This document shows positions 34,014 through 46,841 of a stretch of DNA of 64,000 bases, one piece after another. Every line of letters starts with the position of its first letter. Within the stretch, counting starts at the first letter, position 1. The DNA lies in NCBI GenBank assembly GCA_033239525.1, contig BSYO01000020.1, positions 7,684,656 to 7,748,655 on the forward strand. The letters run 5' to 3'. The notes under the pieces were generated by a model that was given only the letters and a program-made list of their open reading frames with translations, was not told where the DNA came from and did no database searches. Origin of the DNA: Nepenthes gracilis. Its lineage: Eukaryota; Streptophyta; Magnoliopsida; Caryophyllales; Nepenthaceae. A program made the position numbers and the translations under genes.

Positions 34014-36155
34014 TGTACATATTTTGTATCAGTCTGACAGCCTTTTTTTTGCCAAAACTCTTTCAAATTTCAATTAGAAATGCAGTCCATCATAGTTGGT
34101 ATAAAAAAACATGTCTTAGGTTCAATCTGAATCTTATATGGAAGCATAGGTTAGGGTAAGATAGATTGAATAAGTGGATAAAGACATCGGATAATTATGT
34201 TAGACCAGATAGTCCTAGTTGTCTTAGTTTATATAATTTAAGGTAGAACTAAGTTAGGAATTAGTGAGTAAGTTTGGTTGTCTAACTGACATTGTCCTAG
34301 TTAGTATTTGAGTTATAAACTAACCCATTGTGTTCTTATTTTAGAAAGGATATCTGTAGCTGATCATGCTGTCCAGATGAAGGTCGACACGTGGAGGTGA
34401 TTAACCACGTGATAAAGAGTCCGAATATCTGAATTTGTTGGATGGGATGGTGAGACTGGAGAGTCTTGGAAGGTCTAGTCCGGGCAAGAACAGGGGGAAA
34501 GGATGCTGAAGTAGGATATCTTGAGGATTAACTTAGATTGATCTTGATTTGAGGACTATGATTGGGGATGTTTGAATAGCATGGAAAGTGGTTTGGATAA
34601 GGAGGAATCGATAACTCGAGGTCAAAATGACTTTGAGTAGATTTCTAGTGTTAGCAAATCTGAGGATGTCAGTTTAAAATAAATTTAATAATGATGATCA
34701 AGTGCATGAATTTTCGGCTGGCATGGATCTTGTAGAAGTTGAAATATAGATCCTAAGGATCAGAATGGTGGTTGTGGTGGTCCAATGTCTACGAGGAGGT
34801 AAGGTAATATTTGCCCCACATAAGTTTGAAGATGAATCCAACTACTGACGGTTGATAAGAAAAGAGTCATGGGTCAGAAGTATAACGAGATATTGTGAAA
34901 TGTGTTTGTGGATGCTTTTATAGACAAATATTCTTCCCGATAAGTTTTTGGGAGCATAATTTTAATTGTGGATAGTTCGGCCACATGATTAAGGATTGTC
35001 CTTTTCTCGTGGGTCAGACAGTGAAGAAGTCTGGTGCCTTGGATCAAGGTTTTGTAGTGATGGCACAAGGTATAGAGGTGCCATCTATCGTGATGGAAGG
35101 TTAGGTTTCCAGATTTTGGCATTTTAGTACATGTGTTATTTTAGGATTCTAAATCTGTATTTTTGTTGTGTTTCCTAGGTTTATTCATTTGTTTGAGGAC
35201 CATAGACTTGCACTAGTTGTGTCGATGTCTGAGACATTTTCTTAGGACCATAGATATAATTGGTTGGGCTGAGTTGATTTATTTTGTGGTATCGATCTTT
35301 GTTATGATATTAATGATGACTCGGTTGGTGAGTCGCCATGCTAGTATTAATGATGACTTGCAATCGGATTGTGAAATTTTGAGTATGAGTTAGAGTTGGT
35401 CGAGGTATCAAAAAATTATTATCGTTTTGTCTATAGGTCATGTTTTGGGGATCTGTGCCAAGTTCATCTAGTAAATGAGACCACACTTAGAATTCATCTT
35501 GTGGTCACTAAGGAGTTTTGGCTATATAAGTATTTGAGGATGTTTCTTAGAGGAAAAATTAGGCTAATTTATCTTTGATCAGTAATTCGAGGTTGTGCCA
35601 GAGATGACACCGATATTCTTAAGGATTCCATATAGAATCAAGGAAGTATTGGTCAGGTGCTGCTTTGGGATGCTTTAGGACATCTAAGGCTGGTAAGTAA
35701 TATGAATTGACAAGGTCCCTTGTGGATGACTAGAGATTTGGGTTGTTCGAAAGATAAATGGTTTAATTAACGAGCATTGTGAATTAATTGGTGATTTAGT
35801 TGATCTATTGCAAAGACTCGATGATTTCTAGGGTTGATCTGTATCCATAAGTATTATAATTGTGGATAATTGAAAGTTGTGCCCGTGGTAGCATTTAGAA
35901 TAAAGAAATGGTCGTTACAAGTTCAAGTAATGCTATTTGAGTTTGTAGGTTCATTTGTATTTTATGGACTTTATGGATTGGATCCTCATGCCATACCTTG
36001 GTCAATATTGTGATGGCCTTATCAATGAATTTAAGAATTGGAGGGTAATTGTCGATGATGTCATTGGATTGACCCTTGATAGATTAAGTAAATTGTAGTA
36101 AAATGTGATGCTTTTGAGAAATATTTAAGATTATGTTTTTGCTACATGTACATGG

Positions 36156-36362
36156 GTGGTTACTCGTGGATTAAATGGGGGAGAAGTCTATGATCAGAAT
36201 TACTCTACCTGCGATTTGAAATTAGCAATTGAAGTCTCTCCTTTGAGGACTTATAGGTGTTGCTTTTGGATATGGGTATTGTCTAATGATTTTAAGAGTC
36301 TAAATAATTGTGTCTTAAGAAGAGATGATCATATGACAGTGCTAGTGGGTAAATCTACTTAA
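36156..36362 (+). pseudogene. delta RNase H remnant
   Basis: YDQNYSTCDLKLAIEVSPLR followed by WVLSNDFKSLNN corresponds residue by residue to the [13 protein letters not shown] and [11 protein letters not shown] boxes of the intact families. The catalytic Asp of the second box is kept (SND), but the surrounding fold is lost. 68 codons without a stop, surrounded by stops. Confidence 0.65.
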
Positions 36363-37379
36363 GGATGGAGAAGACAAATCTCGGTATCTTTTAAGGAAAA
36401 TAAATATTAGTATTGATAATTTAATGTTGAGAGTCTTTAGATTTGAAATGTTTTCTATGCTTCATAGGAGATGTATCCAGAGTACTAAGGATTTGGAATT
36501 ATGATATGGAAAGTTCGTGTGATTTTGCTTCGGGGTTGTTAAAACAGTAAGGATTTTGGGTGTTTAAATAATTATAGATTAGCTAGTGAGGACAGTCCAT
36601 TTATTGCAAATTTGGGTGATATAATCGAATTGAATAAGTTGGCTTGTTGGTATGCCAACGAAACAATAAGTTGCTAAATATTCAAATTTTGAGGTTTTGG
36701 TAGTGACTTGAGACTGTACTGAAACTTTTGGGATAATTATTCGATCATATTTCCAATATTGGTTGTAATATGAGGTTTATGGGATTTGCCTTAGATATAT
36801 CGATATCTTTGGGATTTTCTTGGGTCAATAGTTGCTGTGTAGCTTAGGTGTCTGATATGAATCATTGGACAAGAATTGCAAATTGATTTTAGTGTACAAG
36901 TAAATGGTCAATCAGAGTAGTGCAGCGGTAGCGTGTGACCCATGACCTAGAGATTTTAGAATAAGATCGAGAATCCAAGTGAACGATCATTTTCGAGGTT
37001 TGGGATCAAATGAAGTAGTAGTTCATAAGTTCGCTCGAGGTTTTGAATTAAGTTGAGGAAATAGCCAATAATTTGGGTTGCCTCTGGAATATTGTGGATC
37101 GTCATAAAGTCTCCCTTGCATTGATAATTGATGAAATGAGTATGTGATCGGTTTTAGCCTTGTTGGAGATTTAGGATTTGTCTTGTGATAAGGTTCCAAC
37201 CTAGATTGAGATAGGAAACATTAGGTATTGGGAATTATGATAATTCAATTGGTTAAGACTTTCTAGGATAAGTCATTTATTCAAGGAAGTGACGTAGGAA
37301 CTCGAAGAAGAAATCTAGAAGGATTTTTCCCGATTGTTGAATTTTGAATTTCATTAAATTTCGTGGACGAAATTTTTAT

Positions 37380-37393
37380 GAGTGGGGGAAAAT
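37380..37393 (+). other. delta polypurine tract
   Basis: GAGTGGGGGAAAAT before the LTR start, preceded by the AAATTTCGTGGACGAAAT box common to all families here. Confidence 0.8.
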
Positions 37394-38424
37394 TATAATT
37401 TATCGGTTTCCGAATATCAAAATTATAGGTAATTAAATTGATATAATCAAAACAAGGTTTAATCCATGTGGAAAAATTTGATTTCGAAAGTAGTAGAAGG
37501 CCTCTACAAGGGGCGCTCGTAGGGTGCCTTAGGCGGCACCACAAGCACCCAAAGTAGCAATGCAGCGCCTGCCAGGCGCTTGAGCGATTGGGGCAGGCGC
37601 CGATTTGTGAGAAGGTGCGCTTGCTGGGCACCGGCTGGCACTCGAGTGCCGACCCATGTTATAAAAGCCCAATGACTCTTTTTTCGTGTCATTCACACAG
37701 GGAAAGGGAGAGAGAGGAGAGAGAGATCGCGAAGGAGAAGAGAGAGGAAGTGGAGATCAAGGCCTTTGAGTCCGAATCCGCCTTAGAGTTAGTTAAAGAA
37801 GTAATAGATTAGGTCAAGGCAAGTGCATTCATACCATTCTCTTTTGTTCTTTGCACATTTTGTTTCGTTTTCTTTGGGTATCTTTGTTCTAATACCCTAT
37901 TAAGTTTATATTTTATATTACAGATATTTTGAGTATGCACATATATAGATTTCATATCCAATTTTCTAGTTTCGATCAGTATTTCGCACTGAAACCCTAG
38001 CCCCATGCTTGGAGGCTTTCACCGACTGATTTTTGGGGCTTTTTCTTAAATTGGCTTTAGAATATCATTACCCATGCCTTGAACATGTTAATTTATCAAT
38101 TGGGTATCCGATTTGGTAGTTTTATATGAAAGTATGTTTGCCAAAATCCTAACTCACGCCCGCATAGATTTTACCCAAATTAATTGTAATTTATACATGA
38201 TTTGGCTTTAAAAATTTGTAATCCTAGCAATATGGACATGGGTACTTCGAATATTTGATATTTGTTCACATATATTATATATATTATTTTACGGGTTTTA
38301 AAAATATCATCTGTTATAAATTGAGATATTTATCCACATGTGTGTAAAATATGTCACCTTATGTATGTTTTGGAAATTATGTAATAAGCAATTGTGAAGG
38401 GATTTGTTGTCTAGAAGCTTTAAA

Positions 38425-38429
38425 GTTAC
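38425..38429 (+). repeat. alpha-2 left target-site duplication GTTAC
   Basis: Matches 56962-56966. The delta 5' LTR shows the joined site (AAAGTTACATTTG) near 14330. Confidence 0.96.
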
Positions 38430-40666
38430 TGTGACGAACCGGGTTATTTTTCTTTTAAATAACCCTTCCATCAATAAATCATTATAATTTAATATTATAA
38501 ATTTCTGTAGAAAATTGGGCAGAGTTCCGTTTGTAACTTGAACGTTTACCAAAATACAAATACCTGTAAGAAACTCTGCACAATATCTACAAATACATTC
38601 AACATCATACACAGGATCTCAGATCCACTAAACCTCTGTAGTGGCACCGGCGTCATAACTTAGGTATGACGTCGGCTCAGGTAAAGATGCCAACTATAAA
38701 AACCCAAGCATAACCACAAGCACAACTGCGGAAGCGTGACAACCATAGTATACAAGAATCAAAACCGTTCATCCACAAAATTTCCATGCCATACATAATC
38801 AAGATAGATCCTCGAGGCTTCTTCAAAATCCACGTCGCCTATCTTGCTTCTTTGTCCTATTCAGTCTCGTCGGGCATCAGGGCATTTTCATCTGAAAAGA
38901 GAGAGTGCAAGGGTGAGCTTATCGTCTAGCAAGTGTAAACACACATCACTATCAAAAGCTAGAATCATAATGGAAACGATAGTGGGGTGGGGAAAACCAT
39001 GTAAAGGCGTGAAGGGAGGCAATACTTAGAAGAACCAATTTGTCATTTGTCATGTTTTTATTTACCATTTGAATATACTTTCTCAAGTTACTTTAATCTT
39101 TGCGGACCAGGGCCAGTAGGTCGTACTAGCAAACGATGCGAGAGAACGAGGAAAGGATCATGATACTCCACATGATCTAAGGCCGTGAGGGATTATCTTT
39201 TACGACCCATCCGGGGGGTCGTGCACATCGTGCCGTAAATCGCCCCATTCCCCCGGGATACCAGGGCAATCCTCGTTCTTCCACAATAGTATCCTAAGGC
39301 GATACACGGACACCACCCGCTTACACACAAGCGACCAGAATACGTGGCCCAAGTATTCTTTGGGTTTATACCGTGATGGACGTGTCAAGCTAGAGAATAC
39401 TACCCATCTAAAAGTCCATGGTCCTAGTTTCATGATTCTATTTCCATTTCCACATTCATTTGAGGGAAAGTCCATCGTATCTCATGTATCATGTCTCCCG
39501 CCATTTGGGAGGTTCTATCATTCATATCACATTTTGGATTTCCCTCCGTTACTCATCGGTTTTCATTTCACTTCGGAATTTAAGCATTTATGTTTACCAA
39601 AATTAGGAAAGATTTGGAATCTCTTACCGTTCATGAGCCAATTTCACCTCGGGGTCCTCCGGAGCCCGTATCATATCAATCGATGCTTAATTTCATGATT
39701 TCAAGCTTGCATTCACATATTGTTAGTTAGATATTGGTAAGAACCTGTAACATTTCCATTGTACCTCGGATGAACAGTGATAGTGATCGTTTAACACTTC
39801 TGGACACCGCGAACGGGTCGATTCTTGTAAAAATGGACGCCCGGTCGGTATGTATACATATTAGGGACGTGGTAATTCATAATTTAAGGTCAAATTATCA
39901 TGATTTGAAGGGAAAAACAGTAAATCCCGAATTTGGGTGAGGGTTAGGGTTTCGCGATAGCAAATCAGACGATTTAACCGACGCAATGAATAAATATTCA
40001 CACATTCATAGAGTATAATTCATGGGTTATATATTTTCCACATTTTGGGTGGATATCGGTACGATAATACCTAACGGTGATCGAATAAAAATTGAAAGAG
40101 AGCAAATAGTGAGTATGAGAATACTTGCCTCGACGCGGGCTATCACTTTGATAACTGGCTTTCGGTCGGATTCAGACTCTACACCTCGATTTCCTCCTTT
40201 CTCTCACTAGGCTCGGCGTTCTCTCTCTCTCTCTCCAGAAAGCTTTGGAAAAAGTGGGAAAATTGAATATTCGTGAAGCTGGCCGGGTATTTATACTAGT
40301 CGGGTCGCTCGAGGCCCCACCCCAGCGAGCAGCAAGCGGCCGGCTCTGGTTCTTTCCGCTCAAGCGGAGCTCGAGCGGCCAGAGAGCGCGCGTGCTTTCT
40401 GGAAGGTTCAGGAAAATTCGCTCAGGCGGCTAGCGAGCGCGGGAGCTTTCCGGAAGATTCTGGAAGAACCGCTCGAGTGGGCTCGAGCGCGCATCAGGCC
40501 GGGTAGCTACTGGAAAATGAGCTCGAGCGGGACTCGAGCATCTGGCGAGCGGCGGGGGGGGTTAAGGGTGGTGTTTTATTTAAAGAATCCTAAGATTTTC
40601 ATCAAGTACTTTTAATACTTACATTTTACCTCGTATTAATTCTATTGTTGGTTTGGGAACCTCACA
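38430..40666 (-). repeat. alpha-2 LTR 1
   Basis: 2237 bp. Minus-sense TGTGAGGTTCCC to GGTTCGTCACA. TATA box at 40288-40295; putative intron 38892-40128 (AG|GCAAGT to CTTTTCAG). The GAGCTCGAGCGG cluster lies at about 40300-40560. Confidence 0.95.
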
Positions 40667-40681
40667 ACTCTCCCCCACTTA
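40667..40681 (-). other. alpha-2 polypurine tract, left half
   Basis: TAAGTGGGGGAGAGT in minus sense, directly abutting LTR 1. Confidence 0.92.
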
Positions 40682-40719
40682 TAAAAATTTCGTCCCCGAA
40701 ATTTAACTAGTGTTAAGAA

Positions 40720-41124
40720 TCAAATCAATTTGACATACCTTGGGAAAAGATGGGGATACTTTTCCCGAATTTCAACTTCTCTTTCCCACGTTGCTTCTTC
40801 ACGGGAATGGTTTCGCCATAATACCTTGACGAGAGGGATCACCTTTGAGCGTAAAGTTTGTTCTTTGCAATCAAGAATCTCCACCGGTTCTTCCACATAA
40901 GATAAATCCTCGTTGATAGCCAAGGGACTATAATCAATCACGTGCGTGGAGTCATAAACATATTTTCTCAACATCGAGACATGAAAAACATTGTGCACCT
41001 CGGCTAGACTAGGTGGCAACGCTAATCGGTATGCCACTTCGCCAACTCGCTCAAGGATTTCAAATGGACCGATGAAGCGCGGTTTTAATTTTCCCTTAAC
41101 ACAAAATCTGAAACTCCCTTCCAC
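40720..41124 (-). pseudogene. alpha-2 left integrase C-terminus and chromodomain (134 codons)
   Basis: [20 protein letters not shown] and [20 protein letters not shown] form the C-terminal integrase domain. [16 protein letters not shown] and [16 protein letters not shown] form the truncated chromodomain that ties chromoviral integrases to histone marks. It ends [13 protein letters not shown] one-base change near 41110 separates it from the core to the right. The right-half copy is continuous over the same stretch. Confidence 0.92.
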
Positions 41125-42252
41125 GGTGACACCTTAAGAAACACAAAATCGCCAACTTCAAATTTGAGCTCGGCCCTCCGTCGATCTCGCATAGCTTTCT
41201 GCCGACTGGGCAATCTTCAGTTTCTTGAAAACCGTTGTGATCTTTTCCGATGTTTCACTTGACTATATCGGGCCCAACAAACGCCTATCTCCCATCTCTT
41301 CCTCCTGAATAGGCGAACGACACTTTTCGCCATATAGTGCCTCGAAGGGAGCCATGCCGATACTTGCCTGGGAAGCTGTTATTGTAAGCAAACTCGGCTA
41401 GTGCTAAGTGGTCATCCCAATTTCCTTTGAACTCCAATACCGAAGCTCAAGCATATCCTCTAATATTTGAATCGTCGCTCCGATTGACCATCGTTTGAGA
41501 ATGATAGGTCGTACTAAACTTCAACTCCGTTCCCAATTCACGATGTAAGCTTTCCCAAAATTTAGAAACGAATCGTGGGTCACGATCCGACACAATTGAT
41601 ACCGCACACCATGAAGTCTAACAATTTCATTGATGCAGAGTTGTGCTAGTCGATCACCGGAGTAAGTGGTCCGGATGGCAATGAAATGAGCGGACTTTGT
41701 TAGTCGATCTACGATAACCTGCATTGCATCGTGGTTCCTTGGAGTTCTTGGCAACCTGCACACAAAATCCATCGAGATATCCTCCCACTTCCAATCGGGA
41801 ATGGGCAGGGGGTTGTAGTAATCCGCAGGGTTTCTTTCTTTCTACTTTTAGTTGTTGAGAAACAAGGCATCGCCAACAAAGGCAACAATTTCCCTTCGCA
41901 TGTTCCTCCACTGCAACATTTTTCTTAGATCCTGGTACATCTTGTTTACGACAGGATGGATTGTATATTTAGACCGATGTGCCTCTTTCATTATCTCCTC
42001 CTTAAGGTCTTTGTCATCTGGTACACATAACTGTTCCTGAAATCTCAAAAGCCCATCAGCGCGTTTATTGAAATCAACACGGAAATCCCTACTGAGGTCG
42101 CCGGCAATATCTGTCAAAAACAGATCTTTCTTTTGTTCTTCCTTGATCCTCTGGAGGATCTCGGGTTGCACTTGCAAGAAGGATAATATCATTTGATTTC
42201 CTTTCACAAATCGTCGAATATCGTAGGACTTCAAGCAGTCTAGCATCTCCAT
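41125..42252 (-). pseudogene. alpha-2 left integrase zinc finger and core, frameshifted
   Basis: Pieces of the same protein as 50166-51569. 42252-41848 has the zinc-finger stretch EAHRSKYTIHPVVNKMYQDL. 41772-41521 has MDFVCRLPRTP, VIVDRLTKSAHFIAI. The rest is broken by about ten small insertions and deletions relative to the right half. These often fall at CAG/CTG triplets, which raises the possibility of consensus errors rather than real mutations. Confidence 0.88.
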
Positions 42253-42374
42253 TTGCTTGACTTGTAAACTTGCTACAAAACTGGTCCGACGACTCGCCGA
42301 TTCGCAACCACATTTGCCTTCCCGTGTTTATAAAGTATATTGCAATCATAATCTTTAAGAAATTCGATCCACCT

Positions 42375-42707
42375 TCATTGCCTCATGTTTAGCTCTTTTT
42401 GCAAAAATAAGTACTTGAGGCTTTGATGGTCGGAGTATACTAAAAACTTTTCACCATATAAATAATGCCTCCATATTTTTAGCGCGAACACCACAGCAGC
42501 TAATTCTAAATCATGAGTCGGGTAATTTTGCTCATGGATTTTTAATTGCCGGGATCCATAAGCTATTACCTTACCCCTTTGCATCAGGACACAACCGAGG
42601 CCAAACTTAGAGGCGTCGCAATACACCTCGAATCCTCCCGAATTATCTCGAAGGGCCAAAACAAAGTCCGAGGTTAAGCAATCTTTTAATTTAAAGCTTT
42701 GGGTCAC
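42375..42707 (-). pseudogene. alpha-2 left RNase H (110 codons)
   Basis: [38 protein letters not shown] and [20 protein letters not shown] with the catalytic acidic residues present. The frame ends at RQ, where a stop-creating change lies; the C-terminal part (VADTLS-like) follows in another frame toward 42250. Confidence 0.9.
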
Positions 42708-43568
42708 ACTGGTCCGTCCATAAAGCCTACTTCCTTCCTTGTCGACGAGTGAGGGGTAATGCTATCTCGAGAGAAATTTTCCACAAAACGGCGATAATAG
42801 CGGCCATCCCCAAAAAGCTACGAACTTCCGTCACGCCGAGGTCGATTCCAATTGACCACCGTCTTGATTTTCTGTGGGTCTACCGAGACACCTCCATGAG
42901 AAATTACATGACCCAAGAATACTACCTTATCCAGCCAAAACTCACATTTCTTCAATTTTGCAAACAATTGGTGTTCCCGAAGGGTCCTGGAAGCACGATC
43001 CTCAAATGTCCCTCATGCTCGTGTGACCTCTTAATAAATTAGAATATCGTCGATAAAGACCACCACAAACTTGTCTAAGTATGGTGGTAAAACCCGATTC
43101 ATTAGGTCCGTGAATACGGCCGGGCATTGGTAAGCCCGAACGGCATCACAAGGAATTCATAGTGTCCATACCTCGCTCTAAGGCCGTCTTTGCCACGCCT
43201 TCCCGTTTGATACGGAGTCGATGATATCCGGATTGAAGATCAATCTTTGAAAACACACGAGCTCCTCGTAGTTGATCGAAAAGATCATCAATCCGTGGTA
43301 ACGGATACTTGTTCTTGATTGTAATTTTATTTAGCTCACGATAGTCGATGCATAACCTCAAAGTCCCATCCTTCTTTCTCACGAATAGGACTGGAGCACT
43401 CCATGGAGAAACACTGGGTCTAATGAAACCTATGTCTAGAAGGTCCTGTAATTGATGCTTTAACTCTTTTAGCTCCGGCAGAGCCGTACGGTATGGGGCT
43501 TTTGAAATAGGTGCCGATCCCGGCACAAGATCGATCCCAAACTCAACTTCTCGATGAGGGGGTAGAGT
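42708..43568 (-). pseudogene. alpha-2 left reverse transcriptase, broken, cut by beta-2
   Basis: The fingers are open from 43568 to 43146 ([47 protein letters not shown]). The palm with FIDD and the thumb (42710-43140) are recognisable but frameshifted. The N-terminal linker is interrupted at 43569 by the beta-2 solo LTR; the frame appears to run into LTR sequence by chance. Confidence 0.88.
43564..43568 (+). repeat. beta-2 left target-site duplication AGAGT
   Basis: Pairs with GGAGT at 46201-46205 (one change). The right alpha-2 half shows the empty site, GTAGAGTAGTCAATT, near 53025-53040. Confidence 0.85.
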
Positions 43569-46200
43569 TATGAGGTTCCGGATTTGTGAACCCGACAATT
43601 ATGAGGTGATTAGTATGCAAACGACCAATACTAATCCTATGGGATGATTAAGGTTTGGTACCGGAAGGAAAATCGGGAAAATTATTCGGGTCCGGCCGAG
43701 GGTTTTAGAGAGAGAGAGGGGCAAGACTGGAGAGAGAAGGAAGGAGATCGAGCCCGGGAGTCCGATTCCGCCCGAGAGCCAGGTATAAAGGTGAAAGCAC
43801 GCGTCGAGGCAAGTGTTCTCATATCCACTTCTCGTTCTCTTTCGATGTTTTGTATATTTTCGTTGGGTATTTTGTGTCGATACCCACGGGGAACGTTAGA
43901 ATCTCGAAACCCATGCCTTGAGGTCCAAGAAAATGTGGTTGTTTGTCCGAATCGTGTCCGATTCGCCCGGGTGGGTTTTATCGAAACCCTAACCTACGGG
44001 ATTTTGGGGGTTTTCCGTTTCCCAGCCTCGTATCATGAAATTGACCTCAAAATTGGAATCCCCACGTCCCAATGATGTATATATGTCGGCCGTGGGTCCG
44101 ATCTTGCACGCTTGGACCTCGTCAGGCGCCCGAGCCCATTAAATGGGCGCAAGTATCGTTCACCCGAGACCGAAGGTGGATTTTGCGTGTTGTCACCTTC
44201 GTGAAATGATGAAATGATCCTAGAATATGAATCCCCATGTTCCAATTGTGTGTATATATCGATCGGATGCTGAATCTCGCAAGATTTGACCCGTTCGTGG
44301 CATCCGGGAGTCTTGAAAGAATTCCGTAATTATTTATCCGAAACTAAAGGGGAAGTTGCATGCTTCCATCATCGTGATAAGTTAAATCGAACCCAAATGT
44401 GAAATATCGTGTACAAAGAGTACGTACGAATCCACCGGACGTCCGATTTCCAAGTATTGGACCATGTACGGCATCCGGGTGTTCAAAAAGAAAGTCCGAT
44501 AATGTTTACTTGAAATAAAATGAGAAATGTAATGTGATATGCCTTCAAAATAGTTGTGAAAGTAACGTTTAACTTAGTAAACGTAAATGTAAGTTCCGAA
44601 TGTGAATCCGTGTGCTGGAGGCAGGGGATTGAGTCTCGGAGGTTCCAAAGTGACTCATGATCGTTTGAGGTATGAAATCTAATCTCTCCCGTGAACTTGG
44701 ATTGATTGTTGTGATTAAGGGAACTGGATTCCGAAGAAAGTTGAAGGGAACTCGTGATGTTTTGTTGTGGATTAAGGGAATTGAGTCCCATTGGATATCG
44801 TGAACCGTGATATGAATGGAAGGGAGTCCACATTGTGCTTGTGATGATATGATCTCCTCGGATGGAGATGTGTTTGATGATGTAATCTCCGGTTGGAGAT
44901 GATTGTGATGGGAATGAGATTTCGAGATGTGATTGTGTGGCAAATGTGGATTTCCCTCTCCATGTGTTGAACTTAATATTGAAACTAGGACCGAATCGTA
45001 TAGGTAGTATTCTTTAGTTTACCATGTCCATCGCGGTGTGAACCCGAGGAATACTTGGCCATGTATTCCGGCCGCTCGTGGGAGCGGGTGATGTCTCTGT
45101 GGTACGCTTTTAGGAAACTATCATGGAAGAACGAGGATTGCCCGACCTCGGGGTGTGGGGTGTGTCTGTCGACGCTACATATTGAGATGTAGTCGTCATG
45201 ATGATTGTTGCATGGATGCAACCGAGGGTCGGTGCTACCGACCTAAAATAGTAGCCGTGGCTTTAGAATGTGTAGCGAACACATTCCCTGTCCTCGTTCT
45301 CTCGTACGTTGGTTAGTACGGTCTACTAGCCGGGTCCGCAAAGACGATGTAATAATAAAATGAATAATATCCAATTGATGAACGGTGTGAATCCAATAGA
45401 CCGAATAATGAGAACCGAATGAAACCAAGTGATTCAAGATGTAATCGTGAGAATCAAGTGATTCGATTAATGATCGACTAATGTAATCACGAGAATCGTA
45501 GGAATCAAGTGATTCTGTTGTTTTTTGTCGCCCTCTCCCCGTTTCTTGATTATGGAGAGTATGTGTTTCCTTTCCCGATTTCAGTCTTGAATATGACTTA
45601 GAGAATTGTTTATGATTACATTTGCTGAGCTGTTAGCTCACTCTTGCAGTTGATGTTTTTTTCTTTCAGATGAGAACACTTAGCCGACGCCGGATAGATA
45701 GAGCAAGGAGAGACTTGCTTGATGAGATTGGCTGGACGGAGAGTGCGCGAAAGCTTTGGACATCAGAGTTGGATCGGATTTTGAGCAGCCACTTAGAGTT
45801 GGGAGTGGCTCATTATTGTTATTGTTTTATGGTTTTGTTATGTTTCCGCATTTATGATGATGTAGTTATGCTTCCGCGTCTGTATATATATGTTTTGAGT
45901 TTGGTTTCATTTAAGTGGCATCTCTCAGATCCAAGATAGTAGATAGGAGTATCGATCGAGCCATGGATGATATGACAAATCTTGTGATCTTGTGTGGCGT
46001 GTCAGAGGCTTTTGAGTTAAGTCTTTTATTAGTTGTGTGCTTGTAAAGGATATTTAAATGTGTTGTATTTTTGGTTTTCGTCCAGTTGCATAGGAAGCTC
46101 TGCCGGATTTTATGTAGAATCCATAGGTATTAATTATGGACTTTGGTTTGTGTTGCCATTGACGGAGGTTATTCGATGGAGAATAATTCGTTCCGTCACA
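43569..46200 (+). mobile_element. beta-2 solo LTR
   Basis: 2632 bp, TATGAGGTTCCGG (first TG mutated) to TTCCGTCACA, with AGAGT/GGAGT flanks, inserted in the PR-RT linker of alpha-2. Compared with beta-1 it lacks the LINE segment and about 180 bp covering the GCTCGAG cluster and TATA box, so its core promoter is gone. It keeps the donor-like AG|GCAAGT and the acceptor-like TTCTTTCAG ending at 45669. Confidence 0.92.
43809..45669 (+). other. putative intron inside beta-2 LTR
   Basis: GAG|GCAAGTGTT donor-like start; GCTCACTC branch-like box near 45637; pyrimidine run and CAG followed by ATGAGAACAC. Same layout as in beta-1 (21697-24351) and alpha-3. Sequence inference only. Confidence 0.5.
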
Positions 46201-46841
46201 GGAGTAGTCAATTTATCAGGGAATATATCATCAAACTCACACACCACTGGGATGTCTTTAATTGACAATGCATGGCTTTCTTTCACAGTAACATAGGCCA
46301 AATAGGCTTGACATCCACTTTTTAACATATGACGGGTTTGCAGTGCCGAGATGAAGCTAGACGATTCCACCCGTCTGACTCCTTGAATATGAAAAGATTT
46401 ACATCCGGGAATGTCAAAATCGACCTTCTTATGAAAACAGTCAATGGTTGCATGGTTTCTGGACAACCAGTCCATACCCAGAATAACATCGAAACCACGT
46501 ATATCTAGGAGAATCAAATTGACATTTAGGGGTAATCCATTTACCTCGACTACACACCCCGGATAAGAAACATCAGTAAGAATGGAAGACCCCATGGGTG
46601 TGGATACCGCCAAGGTATAATCAAGGCATACGGGTGAAATTGTAATTTGACGAGCTATTTGAGGAGAAACAAAAGAATGCGTGGAGCGTAATCAAATAAT
46701 ACCGAGCAAGAAATCCCACAAATATAGAGAATACCTTCTACCACGTGTGACGATGCTTTGGCCTCATTTTAGATACCGCAAAGGCTTTTCCTTGAATAGT
46801 AGGCTTCTGGGGCACGAATCGCTTTATGTCCCACTTGTCCA
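46201..46841 (-). pseudogene. alpha-2 left protease and linker
   Basis: Open from 46613 leftward: VILGMDWLSRNHATIDCFHK and the linker VCEFDDIFPDKLT, after which the frame runs into beta-2. The active-site DSG region (about 46665-46700) is frameshifted here (GGAGCGTAATCAAAT against GGAGCCAGAATCAAAT on the right). The zinc knuckle to its right is out of frame with gag. Confidence 0.88.

Larger units (their letters stand above)
13862..34094 (+). repeat. delta 5' LTR, 5' truncated and interrupted twice
   Basis: The LTR sequence itself is 13862-14701, 17586-18369 and 34009-34094; zeta and gamma occupy the gaps. Each piece aligns with the delta 3' LTR (37970 onward and 56962-58175), which proves the nesting. 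It begins in the middle of the LTR, near the 'gcactgaaaccctagcccc' position of the 3' copy, so U3 and the promoter are missing. It ends TCATA (from TCACA by a C to T change) and is followed by a degenerate primer-binding site. Confidence 0.8.
34095..37393 (+). pseudogene. delta internal region, heavily decayed gag-pol
   Basis: Starts with a degenerate primer-binding site (GTTGGTAT then an A run, 34095-34110) and a leader shared with beta-1. Three relics show it was a normal gypsy element. First, a zinc knuckle near 34955-35010 (FNCG-stop-FGHMIKDCP). Second, a protease lead-in near 35050 (GFVVMAQGIEVPSIVMEG). Third, an RNase H remnant at 36156-36362. At 3.3 kb it is well short of the ~4.6 kb alpha internal region, so deletions have occurred. 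No other domain can be read. Confidence 0.7.

Noticed and set aside
37281..37812. Possible host gene exon around the delta 3' LTR start
   Set aside because: The sequence is polypurine tract, U3 and leader of the delta LTR, matching the layout of the other families.
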